The notes: generated from the letters alone by a model not told the origin. A stretch of 64,000 nucleotides of DNA from Cryptomeria japonica (GCF_030272615.1 NC_081408.1:403025889-403089888), one strand, 5' to 3'; positions 10,463 through 21,715 are shown, counted from the stretch's first letter. Numbers and translations: made by a program.

Positions 10463-13277
10463 TTATTTCTTTGAAGCTATGAAAAGACTAAGTGGAACAT
10501 CGGTGTCTTCATCATTTTCCCCCTCTACAAATGTTCCACCAACTACTCGTGATCTCAATGTATGCCTAGTCCTATACTGAGGATGAGGACACTGAAGCGA
10601 AGGGGGGTCCTCTGCAATAATAAAGAAATGGGTTAAATTCAAAAAAAATAAAATATTATTGTTACAAGTATTTCATTAATTTAGAGAACATAAATGTTGT
10701 GCTCTTTACCTGATGGGGCCACATCATTTTGTGTAGCCTCAACCTCAACATGCTGAACACCAATTGCAATTATATTTGTTTAAAGCAATAACAATGGTCC
10801 TCTTTACCTGAGTGGGGAACATCACGTTCTTGAGGTTGTGTACCCAGATCATGCTCCACTTTCTCACCACCGACTACATGCTCTAAAATATTAACAAGAA
10901 AGGTTACATTAATTACTACTCTAATTATAAATTAAGATGTTTAATTGTATTAATAGCTAAATAAATAAATTTGAATAGCAAATGAATACCTCCACTACTG
11001 GGATGCACATCCAGACCTTCATGTGTAGGTGGTGTTTCACAATTAGCAGGTTGCATTCCAATGACATGCACATTGTTATCATTGTTATCAATATTAACAA
11101 GTATTCAATTTGAAACAACTTCCATTTAGCATATTTACCTGTGTGATGGATGCACTCGAATGTTGTGTATGCCCACTCAATACTTGTAGTTGATCAGCCA
11201 CGACTGAATAGCCTTGCTGGTAGGCAATTCTCTTGTCATCTTCTGTGGGTGCTCTATTGAATTCAGAGCCCTACACTTTTCCTTGGTACCATGAATTTTG
11301 CTTGCATTGTTTGATAAAAAAAAAACGTTTGCAATTTATTAATATTTTCAGACAATATGGGAGTTTACATGAGATACTTACAATTCGTGCAACAAGTTTC
11401 ATGTAACCACCAGAGCTGAGTTTGTGTTGCTCATGCTTTTCTTGCCTTGCCTTGGTTGCCTTTGACATGTCACTCAGTCTATAAAAAGTTTGAAATATGT
11501 TAGATTGTATAAATATAAAGAGTAATTAATTAGTACATAATTACATTCTTAATAGTATCTCGTACCTTCTTTTGGCGTCTACTAGTGTATTTCCTTTTTT
11601 CCTTTCAATTCTCTCCTTGGCATCCAAAATCAGGTCCTTCCACTCCCTCTCTAGAATCATGGGGGAATGCTCATACTTTAGGTTCCTCTCCAAATGGGTC
11701 TTGTATTGGTCCCTCACATACTTTAGATATGTGCCATCTTTTTCAAGGAGCTTGGTTTTGTCAAAGGTGTCATTTCCAAACCACTCAACCATTTGGTTTG
11801 TCAATTCATCTTTTAACCTTTTTTCTTGGTCATTCCACCTTTTAAAGCAAAAACAAACCTATTAGATTCAGAAATGAACTGAAGCTACATTTATTACACT
11901 TCAAGAAATGGATCAAAGGAAAAGTATTCTAGCAATGATATGAAATCAAAAGTGGATAAGGGTTAGTTCACATATGATGTACCACCTTTTACATATGGTG
12001 GGCCCAAATATCTGCAATGCAATGTCACTAAGATGTTTATAAAAAATATCATTGCCTGCAAAAAATCATGGGATCATTAGTCCAAAATGAGTGATCATAA
12101 AGTAAATTACAATTAGAGTATATATAATAATAATTTTAAAGTACTTGGAACCTTTTTTTATCTGTAAGGGAAGCATTTATTTGTCGCTCACCATGAATGT
12201 GGCATGCAATGTTCCCATACTAGCAATACGAGAAGATCCAGGAAACGATGCTATGTTATTAGTAGTAGTCACCTATGGAACATCCCCATGTGCATCTCCT
12301 CCTGCAAAAAATGAATCCACTATGAAATGGCATTAGAATTCAAGAAATAACACTTGAAGGGAAATAAACACATGACAGAAGATAGAGCAAAAGAGGGATC
12401 TACCAACAATGGGCGAGCCAATATGACGTGCACTAGAGGATGTCTGCATGCTATGTGTTTCCGACATTGCAGTCGGCAATACAGGTGAGGGTGACCTCTA
12501 ATGAGGCGGCGTCGACATTTGCACAATAACATTGATAGCACCTAAAGAATAATACATTAAATATATCAAACATTAAATATATGAAAATTGCAAGAATTGT
12601 AAACAAGGATGAACCTTTATTTTGAAAATTGACAGTATCAAGTATGATGTGTTTTGGGTACTCAGAGTGATAAGCCAAGCAAGTGATAATACAAGAAAAT
12701 CGTCATCACCTGATCCTGCAACACCCTGATCGTAGGAACGACTTTCATGAGGGCGGATAAATTGTTGTAAAAACAATACGTACATATTTTAGTTAATGAC
12801 ATAAAAAGAGAATAAAATATAAACCATTATTGAACTTTTGTTATAATTAAAGCTTTCATTATTGCTTACTTGCGAATTTTTTGTTGTCTTATACAATAAT
12901 TCCACCCTCTGTCGTATCTCATCAGTGGTAGGATGCACGACTGCCAAAGCAACAATCTCTTTTCTAATTTTTATAAGAGGCATTTTAAAGAATTTCACAA
13001 GGTCTGTGGGATCTTCAGGGTCACCATTGCTTAACCCTAATGATTCCACATCCATAGAAAGGTGCTCAGGTACTACAACTCCCTTTCCCTTTCCCCGAAC
13101 ATCCGTCTATGTCAAGAATATCATTAACAATTACAAAATTAGTAAAAATCACTAAAAAAAAGAACACAATAATGTAACAGTTTGCTTCTACCTAATTTGT
13201 ACAATTACAATGAGGTTTACCTGCTCGGTAGAAGTGTCGCAAGGTACATCTCTGTCTGCGATATGTGATGGATCCAT
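10463..13277 (-). CDS. CACTA transposon second gene (Transposase_24/TnpA-like), multi-exon
   Basis: A spliced - strand gene. Exon 1 runs 13277-13221 (ATG 13277; donor CAG/GTAAAC). Exon 2 is about 13107-12870 (GKGKGVVVPEHL, then PEDPTDLVKFF and VVHPTTDEIRQRVELL; donor CAA/GTAAG). Further candidate exons lie near 12767-12716, 12541-12403, 12303-12140 and 11840-11541 (KRWNDQEKRLKDEL, then YKTHLERNLKYEH), followed by several small exons ending PSG/GTAAAG, and the last exon 10611-10463 (stop 10463-10465). The arrangement and the DEIRQRVELL and AKERIERKK stretches fit plant Ptta/En/Spm transposase (Pfam Transposase_24). At least two exons carry in-frame stops (near 12497 and 12272). Exon limits are read by eye from splice signals. 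Confidence 0.6.
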
Positions 13278-13704
13278 GTTGGCCTGTGACAAAGAAAAAA
13301 TATATAAAACGTTAGCGAAATTACATCATACACAACATGAACAACATGAAATTTGTAGACAAAAAGAGTATTAAATATTAAAAAGATGTTGTCATCAAAA
13401 TCATTGTAAATTTTTTAATTCCTTACCTTTACTTTATGTAGACTATGCAGGATCCTCAACTAAATGGTCACATAAATAGTCACATAGCTAATAAACAATC
13501 CAATTTCCATAAATAAACACAATTTAAAAATTGTCACATAAATAGTCACACTCCCTATCTCCATCTCCATATTAAAAGGTGCATCATGAATTAATTATGT
13601 AATGGCATTAGAATTCAAAATAGAATGAATTAATTATGTAAAAAATATTCTATCAAGAAGTCAATATTAAATAGATAATATACTAATCACATTCCTCATA
13701 CATT

Positions 13705-13734
13705 TCATTCTTCATCATAATGAACATCAAGGTC

Positions 13735-13816
<82 letters not shown>

Positions 13817-13910
13817 TCGTCGTCGTCGTCGTTGTCATCGTCGTCATCGTCGTCGTCGTCATCATCATCATCATCATCAATGTCTTCGCCATCATCATCA
13901 CCATCATCAC

Positions 13911-13956
<46 letters not shown>

Positions 13957-14289
13957 TTCTTCTTCTTCTTCTTCTTCTTCTTCTTCTTCTTCTTCTTTTT
14001 CTTCATCGTCATTGTGAAACTGTTGATCGTGATCATCATCCACTTCATCTTCTAATTCTTCGGTATCTTCTTCTTCCATCACATTATACTTTATTGGCCT
14101 TCCTCTTGGATCATGTCTAACAACAAATGACCAACCCAGTTTATGTGGAACCTCTGAGTAAAATACTTGCTCACATTGGCTTGGAAGAACATAGGGCTCA
14201 TCCCCAACTGGTTCAAATGACCTTATATTTAGCATTATAAAACCATTATCATGTTTAATAACAATTCTATCAGGATCATTTTTATTCAA
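13705..14289 (-). CDS. CACTA transposase gene, DUF4216-like C-terminal part with Asp/Glu run
   Basis: A frame of 194 codons. Residues 1-70 match the DUF4216 domain found at the end of plant CACTA transposases (DPDRIVIKHDNGF, then EQVFYSEVPHKLGW and VVRHDPRGRP). The rest is almost only Glu then Asp: about 15 Glu followed by more than 90 Asp with a few Gly, Asn and Ile. It ends at a stop at 13705-13707. The acidic tail is encoded by GAA, GAT and GAC triplet arrays and is an expansion not typical of the family. It belongs to the same transcription unit as the TNP2 exons upstream at 14.9-18.0 kb. Confidence 0.7.
13741..14010 (-). repeat. compound trinucleotide array (GAT/GAC/GAA in coding sense)
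   Basis: On the + strand this is runs of ATC, then GTC, mixed ATC/GTC, then TTC. Read on the - strand in the transposase frame, these are Asp (GAT, GAC) and Glu (GAA) codons. The blocks stay in phase for roughly 270 bases, so the frame is never broken. The other frames give long artificial poly-Ser, Ile, Met or Thr readings that are not genes. Confidence 0.9.
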
Positions 14290-14388
14290 TCATAGCCTGT
14301 ACGATTTGACGACGAACAAAACTAATTTGAAGGAATTAAAGTCACACTCAAGTATATCATCCAAAATTCCATAGTATCGATTTTGAGA

Positions 14389-14790
14389 CTATTGAGGATG
14401 AATGTCATTTCTCGATGAAATATTTGTCACCTCAAAGACTGCAGTGATGCTAGAATCACAAGTTTTCTTCGTGTCATCCAACTTTTTTATGCGAAATTTA
14501 TGACCATTACAACACATAGCGCTGTGGTGTTTGACCTGCGATATGTCAAACATGTAAAATTTATTGTATTGTGAGTTGATAAACATATGGGTGATTAATA
14601 AATTTATACGTACCTGTTTATCTCTTAAACCATATGCTAAATCAATTTCCCTTTGCGTAACATTGGAATCTCCATTACGATGTGCTTCTTTAACCAATGA
14701 AGCCACACCTTCCCATGTTAACGTGTATCCAAAATGTTGACAACGTTCAATCCATACCGTCATCCAATCAAGATTGTTTGCAATATACAA
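14389..14790 (-). CDS. CACTA transposase gene, segment between DUF4218 and DUF4216
   Basis: The reading includes WMTVWIERCQHFGYTLTW, then TQREIDLAYGLRDKQ, followed by a likely intron donor (GTACGT) near 14613 and a further exon (VKHHSAMCCNGHKFRIKKLDDTKK) around 14535-14400. It lies exactly where CACTA transposases place the link between the DUF4218 and DUF4216 regions. The middle of the stretch is probably intron. The protein character is moderate and exon limits are uncertain. Confidence 0.45.
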   Translation of the reverse strand: MYIANNLDWMTVWIERCQHFGYTLTWEGVASLVKEAHRNGDSNVTQREIDLAYGLRDKQVRINLLITHMFINSQYNKFYMFDISQVKHHSAMCCNGHKFRIKKLDDTKKTCDSSITAVFEVTNISSRNDIHPQ

Positions 14791-14878
14791 ATGTAGTGCA
14801 TCCCACTCTCGACCAACTGTACAAAAAATAAATAGATGTCTTATAATCGATTTATTTTGAAGATTAAGAATTAATTAT

Positions 14879-15310
14879 CTACAATAACATCTTATAATTA
14901 CCTCTCACTTTCCTCAATCTACCTTTCCCCGTCAAGTACTCCCCTTCGAATTTGTTAATGGTGTTGGGATCCCAAATGCAATCCATGTGGATCTTTGTTG
15001 CAAACTTAGGAAGATATTCAGAAATGTACACCATAGTCTGGTATACCATATATCCCTCCACCATAGAACCCTCAGGATGTGCTCTTTGTCGAACCAAAGC
15101 CTTCAAAAATTTCAAGTGCCTCTCAACCATCCACATTGACCTAGTGTGTACAGGTCCACACAATTCAATCTCCTCAACTTGGTGTATGAGGTAGTGTTCT
15201 TGTGCATTGAAAAAAGCTGGAGGTAGACACTTTTGTATTTCACACATTAAATGAGGAATTTTTCTCTTCCAATATTTTATATCATTTTTATGGATTTCTT
15301 TACATGACAA
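14879..15310 (-). CDS. CACTA transposase gene, DUF4218 region
   Basis: About 140 codons with hallmarks of DUF4218: LPPAFFNAQEHYLIHQVEEI, then ELCGPVHTRSMWMVERHL, the LKALVRQRAHPEGSMVEGY stretch, and AT-IHMD. This domain follows the TNP2 catalytic region in plant CACTA transposases; its exact role is not established. The segment is open, but the flanking exons at 15420-15720 contain a stop, so the complete transposase is probably not made. Confidence 0.8.
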   Translation of the reverse strand: MSCKEIHKNDIKYWKRKIPHLMCEIQKCLPPAFFNAQEHYLIHQVEEIELCGPVHTRSMWMVERHLKFLKALVRQRAHPEGSMVEGYMVYQTMVYISEYLPKFATKIHMDCIWDPNTINKFEGEYLTGKGRLRKVRGNYKMLL

Positions 15311-15738
15311 CCACCTACAAGGTATTCAAGACGCAAAAAAATATATTACATAAGAAGTAAAATAAATCGCAAATATAATATCTATACAATGAACTTAACA
15401 AATATTACTACTTACCTCATGTATTTTCCAAGATCATATATGACTTGCTTGACATTATTGTCGAAGTCGTTTGGGAGAGATAGAGGTAGAACGTACTGCA
15501 ACAACTATAAAATTATCTTTTCATTTTTTTGTAACATAATGAAAAGTACACATACGCGCAGTACTTAAATACATACTAAAAACACAAGAGCATGAATTAC
15601 CTTAATTAAGGTATGCCAATCATGCATTTTCATCCCTTGCCCAAATTCACTTTTCTTTGATATGAGATTGTTTATGTTCATAGCAAATCCTATGGGAAAT
15701 CAAATTTTTCGTATGACTTCTTTTATAGCATTGCTTTG

Positions 15739-17278
15739 CTAGTCCGTTAATAACCAAGGAAGCTCACTTATATTAATCTGGTCTCCATGGCTATTTGATT
15801 GAATGAAATTTATCATTGCATGATTGGAATCCTGAATGTCACTACATATTTTGACAATTTTTTCTTTGTCACATCTTCCATCCAATATTTTCCATAATGT
15901 CTCTGTTATATTCTTTCCAATATGCATACTATCAAACAAATGAACAATTTGTAACTTCTCGTAGTAGGGCAACCTACTAAATTGCCGGGGATAACTTTTT
16001 ATTCCCTTAGGAAGGTGGTCATTTATGCCTTCACGACCTTCATGATCATCAATCACATCATCAGTAAACAAAACAAAATAGAAAAGATGTTTTATGACAA
16101 ACCAATAGATGGAATGGCATTACCTTGACGATTAATTCTATTATATTCCAACTTCCATAGGTGAGGTGTCATTCTTCGTAGCTTTGATGTATTCTCTTCT
16201 TTCCCATTGAAAAGATGTTTTTCAGTATTTCGATACTTATGATTTTGTGGAGAAAGTGCCTATACTCATCAAACACCTGCTTTCCTAAACTTTTTGAATG
16301 ATGAGATTTCATCTTTGGACCACAAACAAGACATGCAAATTTTCCCTTTATTTGAAGACCTACAAGATAATGTATAATTGGATTAAATATGATAATTTTT
16401 TGAATTATAATGTTCATGCACAACTTAAATGATATAACATACCACAAAAATGTGTTAGCCCCGGGGCATCATGTATTGTCCATAGAAGCATCGCATGGAA
16501 TTGAAATTGTCTTTTTCCTATTGGTTTAGAGACATCATACATAGTGACACCATTCCATAACTCCAACAACTCATCGATAAGAGGCTCGATATATACATTC
16601 ATATCTTTAACTTGGTACTTACCTAATCGAATGAACAAAAACATTACATAATTATTATGACCATTTTACTGCAATATTTATAATTAAATTTAGATGACTA
16701 TATTTAAATGATAAAATACCTGGAACAATCATTGCCAACATTATGTGCTACCTCTTTATTGACATCCATGGAGGAATGTTATTGTTGATAACAAAAACAT
16801 GCCACACTGAGTAAACAGATCTCATCTCTCCAAATGGATTGACACCGTCCGCTGCCAATGAAAGCCTGAGATTACGAGGTTCTTCTTTAAAGTGTGGCCA
16901 CTTTTCCTCTATGTCCATAAATGTTGAACCATCTGTAGGCATTCAAATAATGTCATCTCGAATTCTATTGCGTGCATGGTAATCCATAAATTGTGCCAAG
17001 CTAGTGCACTTGAATAATCGTTGCATACGTGGAATAATGGGAATATAGCGAAGAACCTTGTGAGGAACCCTTTTTGTTATTTGATCTGTTTGATATCTAC
17101 TGATATGACATTCAGGGCATTCAGTTCGAAATTCATGTTGTTTGTGATATATAATATGATCATTGGGACAAGCATCTATTTCTTGATAATCCATTCCAAT
17201 GTCTTTCATAACGGCAGATAATTCTCGGTATGAGCGAGGTAGAATATTTGATGGTGGTAACAAAAACTTGCCTATCAA
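15739..17278 (-). pseudogene. CACTA TNP2 transposase catalytic region (Transposase_21), broken
   Basis: Successive exons or segments on the - strand: 17278-16943 (DIGMDYQEIDACPNDHIIYH, then CPECHISRYQ, the canonical TNP2 CPNDC/CP-C region), 16942-16748 (LRLSLAADGVNPFGEM, then FVINNNIPPW), 16644-16414 (ELWNGVTMYD, then QFHAMLLWTIHDAPG), 16330-16169 (GKFACLVCG) and 16071-15739 (LPYYEKLQIVHLFDSMHIGKNI). The middle Cys of the CPNDC motif is His (CPNDH). A TGA interrupts the first two segments at 16943-16945, consistent with CGA to TGA. TNP2 is the cut-and-paste transposase that acts in the nucleus on element ends. Introns separate some segments, so not every gap is a lesion. Confidence 0.75.
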
Positions 17279-17712
17279 TCTATAGCAACAAAATATAATT
17301 TGTTATAATAAATAATATTAATGGTACAGTATGATTCACAGTTTATTATGACATATATGACATGCCTTAACATACGTGACATTGTTATGTTGGATAAACC
17401 ATTCATAACCTTCAAGTTCACCAACAACAATACAACGGAGAGAAGAGTTGCTTGCGAGCCTTCATAAAGGGCCTTAGATGCCTTCTCAAGTAGAGGGACA
17501 TCATGAACAACATCAAGGTCATCTTCATCATCATGATCAACTGCGCGAGTACTAAATGAGTCATGGATCAATGTATTTTTACCATCATCTTCAATTGTGT
17601 TTTCTGGCTCATGATCGTCATCTTCCATGGGATCATTATCTTCAGCTTCGATATTCACACCTCCATGTTCGTCCACTTCGAAAACCATATTCTTAGGGTT
17701 GTGTTGATCCAT
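17275..17712 (-). CDS. CACTA transposase gene, acidic linker
   Basis: The first 100 codons form an Asp/Glu-rich segment (EAEDNDPMEDDDHEPENT, then VDHDDEDDLDVVHDVPLLEKASKALYEG) between the N-terminal Transpos_assoc exon and the TNP2 core, as in other CACTA transposases. The ALYEGS motif is typical just before the TNP2 domain. Downstream of about 17350 the frame loses protein character and probably enters an intron. Confidence 0.6.
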   Translation of the reverse strand: MDQHNPKNMVFEVDEHGGVNIEAEDNDPMEDDDHEPENTIEDDGKNTLIHDSFSTRAVDHDDEDDLDVVHDVPLLEKASKALYEGSQATLLSVVLLLVNLKVMNGLSNITMSRMLRHVIYVIINCESYCTINIIYYNKLYFVAID

Positions 17713-17796
17713 ACCATGTGCTCTGGGGTGCTCGACCTATATAAAATTGATATACATAAATAAACCGTGATCATGATCTCATCATCACGTGATTTA

Positions 17797-18042
17797 TTAT
17801 GTATATAAATTGTCAAAACAATATAATGAAAAACTTACCAATGGATGATAATCATGTCCACCTTCAATGTGACCATGCAGCCTACAATGTTTCTCCATTG
17901 TTTTTATTAGAAGTCTTCTAGTCTTTAACCCCTTATAAATTTTGCACGGACAATAACATTTTCCATCACCTTTTCTTTTCAAGTTAGACCACAATCTAGC
18001 AATTGTCTCCTTATTTTGTTGTTCGTTGATATTGTTTGACAT
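17797..18042 (-). CDS. CACTA transposase gene, N-terminal Transpos_assoc-like exon
   Basis: ATG at 18042, then about 70 codons including CYCPCKIYKGLKTRRLL and EKHCRLHGHIEGGHDYHPLV, resembling the transposase-associated domain (cysteine/histidine cluster CPC...C/H...C...H). The exon ends with a good donor (CCATTG/GTAAGTTT) near 17838; the rest of the open stretch is intron. It is the first exon of the TNP2-type gene running to 13.7 kb. Confidence 0.65.
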   Translation of the reverse strand: MSNNINEQQNKETIARLWSNLKRKGDGKCYCPCKIYKGLKTRRLLIKTMEKHCRLHGHIEGGHDYHPLVSFSLYCFDNLYT

Positions 18043-19561
18043 GGTCTTTCTTCACAGGCAAGAAAATAGAAATTATTGTCTGACATGGTCTTTCCCTCAG
18101 GAGCTGGCAGATCCTGCTTCCATACTTTAATTATGTTTTCTCAAAGGACAATCCTAAAAATCCATGCATTGCAAACAACTTTTTACACCTTTGTTGGTTG
18201 TGGTGGCGTCACAGAGAGTTTACATCAATAAATGAAGAACATGCCAATGCTTTTAATGCAGCAGTAGAAGTCTATCTCTTATTCAATATCTCTAGTTAAA
18301 CCCCCATGATCTTTTGTTGGAGTAGAATTTGTTAAATTCTAGAAAGGTTCTTGTCCTTTGTTGATGGGATATTCATCTACCTCAAGAAATAACTATTCTT
18401 TTCTCCAACAAGAAGTGGAACTAAATGAAGATCTAGCACCATTTAATTAATCCTCAAAAGGATTACTATAGTTAGTTTTGGTAGATAATGATCTGGGTAA
18501 AATACTAATGTGGCTTTATGAAACATTATGTACTAGCTTAGCATACTCTAACAACTTTGGTGCGAAATGCAACATCCAATTAAGTCTCCATCGGTATCTC
18601 TATTGTGTTTATGGATTAGGATTCAATGTACTCTTTTTATATACATACTTTACTTTCAACTGAGGAGGTTTGTATGTACTTACTTGTCTTTTGATTGTAT
18701 ACCTATTTCAAGAATTTCTTCTATCAACAAATCATTTGTTGTAAGCTGTACAAGTGGAAGCTTGAACATGCCTTCCATGCTAGCCTTGTTGATATGTTCA
18801 ACACCATCTTGTGCAACAAATCTTTAGAACTCCATTTTTCCGAATTGAAGAGTGAGTAGTAGGGACAATCTAGGACACTTACAGAGGTTTTGCAAGAGAG
18901 ATAAATAGACCTAAATATTATGGCTTAATAATGATCAATAGGTAAACAAATAAGAAACTCTCAATATCAAAATGACATTCTCAACTATCTTTACTAGAAA
19001 TGGATAGATCTGCTAATAATGGCTTTATGACTGTATGTCAACTTTAGACTCAATCCAAGAAGAGCTAGAACTAATATGTGATATCTAGATTTATGATCTC
19101 TATAATATAACACTCCCATAATTATGTTTCCACGCATCTATACCACAACACAAACATCATTCTAGTGTTCAACCATAGCAATTGATATCCTAATTATAGA
19201 ATGTGAAATATGCACATAACTATGAATAAAGATTAAGAAAAACAAAGAAAGATGCTTATTGCAAACATAAATGACTAATGGACAAGAATTGAATTCATTG
19301 TAGATAGTTTTGAATATCAAATTCACTTATTTATGTGCATTTAGTAACTCATGTACTTGTGGCCAACCATTTATCTCTTTCATAAATTAAACACTTATTA
19401 ATAACATTAAATGGCTGAGTAATTATGTTTTAGTTGAAATTGAAAATAAAATATTTTATTTCAGGACAGCTCACACTATTCCCTATCATATTTTAGACTC
19501 TCGGTTTTGTTAGTAGTGGTTTGATGTCTTTGGAGCTGATCATTGCATTTCTTTAGTTGCG
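18043..19561. other. upstream region of the CACTA transposase, no gene seen
   Basis: AT-rich sequence without recognisable coding potential. If the CACTA terminus at 20748 belongs to the transposase genes to the left, this is the 5' internal noncoding part of the element. I saw no array of short subterminal repeats convincing enough to prove that. Confidence 0.3.
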
Positions 19562-20296
19562 TTTGCCAGCCTACTCCCAGCCTGTGCCAAAATGGGAGCT
19601 TTGGAACAGGGTATGGACATCCATCAAAGCATAAAAGATAGAGGAATTTTGTCAGATGTAGTTGCAACTGCACAAAATGGATTTGTTGAGAAGGCTTTGG
19701 AAACTTTCAAGCAAATGCAATCGGCAGGTGTAAAGCCAAATTCCACAACCATTGCTACTATCCTCCCTGCCTGTACCAAAATGGGAGATTTGGAATAGGG
19801 TATGGACATTCATCAAAGCATAAAGGATAGAGAAATTTTGTCAGATGTTGTAGTTGTAATTGCCTTGGTAGACATGTATGCAAAATGTGGAAGCATAGAC
19901 AAGGCACATGAACTATTTGATAGAATGCCTGAAAGAAATGTTATCTCATGGATTGCAACGATTGTTGGATATGCACAAAATGGATTTGTCGAAAAGGCTT
20001 TAGACACTTTCAAGCAAATGAAATTGGAAGGCATAAAGCCAAATTCCACAACCTTTGCCAGCATCCTCCCTACCTGTGCAAAAATGGGAGCTTTGGAACA
20101 AGGTATGGACATCCATCAAAGCATAACGGATAGAGGAATTTTGTTAGGTGTTGTACTTGCAAATGCCCTACTTGACATGAATGCAAAATGTGGAAACATG
20201 GACAAGGCTCGTGAATTGTTTGATATGATGTCGCAAAGAGATGTGATCTCATGTGAACAATCAACACATGCATATACAGGAGGAAGGGATTGCTGA
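19562..20296 (+). pseudogene. PPR (pentatricopeptide repeat) protein fragment
   Basis: A + strand frame with recurring PPR motifs of the PLS type: FASLLPACAKMGALEQGMDIH, then VDMYAKCGSIDKAHELFDRM, PERNVISWIATIVGYAQNG and KALDTFKQMKLEGIKPNSTT. Land-plant PPR proteins bind organellar RNA for editing or processing. Both ends are missing: no start, no targeting peptide, no E/DYW domain. The first repeat has an in-frame deletion (SDVV joined to AQNGF). A TAG at 19796-19798 replaces the Gln of LEQGMDIH, which is intact in the flanking repeats. After about 20260 homology ends. It may have been captured by the CACTA element whose possible end is at 20748. Confidence 0.8.
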
Positions 20297-20540
20297 TACA
20301 AAATTGAATGCTCACTCCTCAATCATAGTTCTATGGTTTTACGAGATTAAACTAGGACAATTAACCACCACATGTATATTTTTTGCAACATGAAATTAAA
20401 AACTAGGGCAATTTGAATCTACCTCCTGCGTGGGATTGCCTTCGATGCGGGTTTGATGTTCTTGGGGGTTGAAGTTGCCACAGACACCTACGCGGGATTG
20501 CAATTAACAAATCAATTCCCCGCCTCTTTTTTTATTTTTT

Positions 20541-20748
20541 AATGGCCGCTGTCGTCGGAATTATGACAAACTCGAGCACTTTTTTGAAAAAAAAGAAAAT
20601 TCTCATTGCTAATGCCTTCTTTGTCGAAACCAAATGGGTAATTTACATCGGAATTACAACAAATGTGGGCGTTTTTTCAAATTTGGCCACAATATAACTC
20701 TCTCTAACAGAAAACCTCAGTCAAAAATCTAGTCCAAATGTATTAGTG
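20541..20748. mobile_element. CACTA-type transposon terminus, copy 1
   Basis: The block ends in CCAAATGTATTAGTG, i.e. a terminal repeat beginning CACTAATACATTTGG on the other strand, with subterminal TCGTCGGAATT/CGGAAACC-like repeats typical of plant CACTA ends. A similar block occurs at 28520-28738 and ends with the same bases. Immediately to the right (20749) a copia reading frame begins in full register, so this is a real insertion junction. The matching left terminus was not found. Confidence 0.6.
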
Positions 20749-21191
20749 GAAGCAGTAGCAATGAATGCATGTGGAAGATCCTGATGCTGTGATCGAGTCC
20801 TCCATGTATCTGAAGGATCCCCAACAAGAGAACCCGCAGACTAAAGTGTTTGTCAAACCCAATGAGGTCTAGATGGAGGTGGAGAATGAGGCTCCTCAAC
20901 TACAAGTGGACCTTGCGGAGGTGTAACCCTGTGAGTCAGAGTTGAAGGAGTCTCATCATCTGAATCACTAGCATTACTATCCATAATGGAGGAAGGTGCA
21001 GGAGGTAGAGAGGCTAAGCTAGGAGAGCTTTCCTCAAAGTGAACACTCCTCTCAATAAACACCTCATGTGTCTTAGGATCCATCAATCTATATGCCTTAA
21101 CACCCTCAGGATATCCAACAAATATGCAAGGCCTACTCTGAGGTTCCAATGCCTTACATTCTGTGGAGGTATGCGAGCCCATGTTAGACAC
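20749..21191 (-). pseudogene. copia I post-integrase linker
   Basis: Starts with KALEPQSRPCIFVGYPEGVKAY-like residues and MDPKTHEVFIERSVHFEE, the conserved segment after copia integrase, then a Pro/Ser-rich linker. The frame passes a TGA at 20853 and a TAG at 20841 and continues (SAGSLVGDPSDT, then LPHAFIATA) exactly to 20749, where CACTA-type sequence begins. The reverse transcriptase that should follow is absent. Confidence 0.7.
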
Positions 21192-21715
21192 CCAAAGACT
21201 CTGAAATGTCTCACAATCAGTTTCCTACCAACCCAAGCCTCAAAAGGAGTAATACCTTGCAAAGCTTTGTGAGGAACTCGATTATAGATGTGTGTGGCAC
21301 AACTGATAGCCTTTGCCCAAAAGGTGCCATCAAGAGAATGTGCATGCATCATACAACTAGCCATTTCTTTGAGAGTCCTATTCTTGCGCTTTGCAACTCC
21401 GTTCTGTTGTGGAGTGTATGCAACAGAATGCTGAAGATCAATCCCCTCAAATGTACAAAAATCCTCAAGTCTCTTGTTCACATATTCCCTTCCATTATCT
21501 GTATGAAGAATCTTGACCACTTTCCCGGATTTCTTCTCCACGCAAGTCTTGAAGTCCTGAAATCTATCAAATACTTCACTCTTATGAATGAGAAAGTAGA
21601 CCCAAGTGAAGCGGGAGTAGTCATCAATGAAGGTGAGTACATAGCGGGCCTTGGTGTTGGAAATGGACCTACTACATCGCTGTGAACAAGTTGAAGAACT
21701 TCCAAAGCTCTCCAA
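21083..21715 (-). pseudogene. copia I integrase
   Basis: The rve integrase core: FIDDYSRFTWVYFL (first Asp), ILHTDNGREYVN (second Asp), HSVAYTPQQNGVAKRKNRTL, then THIYNRVPHKAL and TPFEAWVGRK. In the family the third catalytic acid is the Glu of NGVAERKNR; here it is Lys, so strand transfer should be dead. Residues 1-23 read out of frame with the preceding pre-integrase region, showing a frameshift near 21660. Integrase normally inserts the cDNA into host DNA. Confidence 0.85.

Larger units (their letters stand above)
10463..18042 (-). mobile_element. CACTA (En/Spm) DNA transposon, coding part
   Basis: Two adjacent - strand genes typical of plant CACTA transposons lie here: a TNP2-type transposase gene (about 18042 down to 13705) and a second spliced gene (13277 down to 10463). 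Autonomous CACTA elements typically carry such a pair. The right boundary may be the CACTA-type terminus at 20748 (TATTAGTG), which would place the PPR fragment inside the element; the left terminus was not found. Several exons contain premature stops, so the copy is probably dead. Confidence 0.75.

Noticed and set aside
13683-14055. Long poly-Met, poly-Ile, poly-Ser and poly-Thr frames across the trinucleotide array
   Set aside because: Shadow readings of the same repeat. Only the - strand Asp/Glu frame connects to a recognisable domain (DUF4216).
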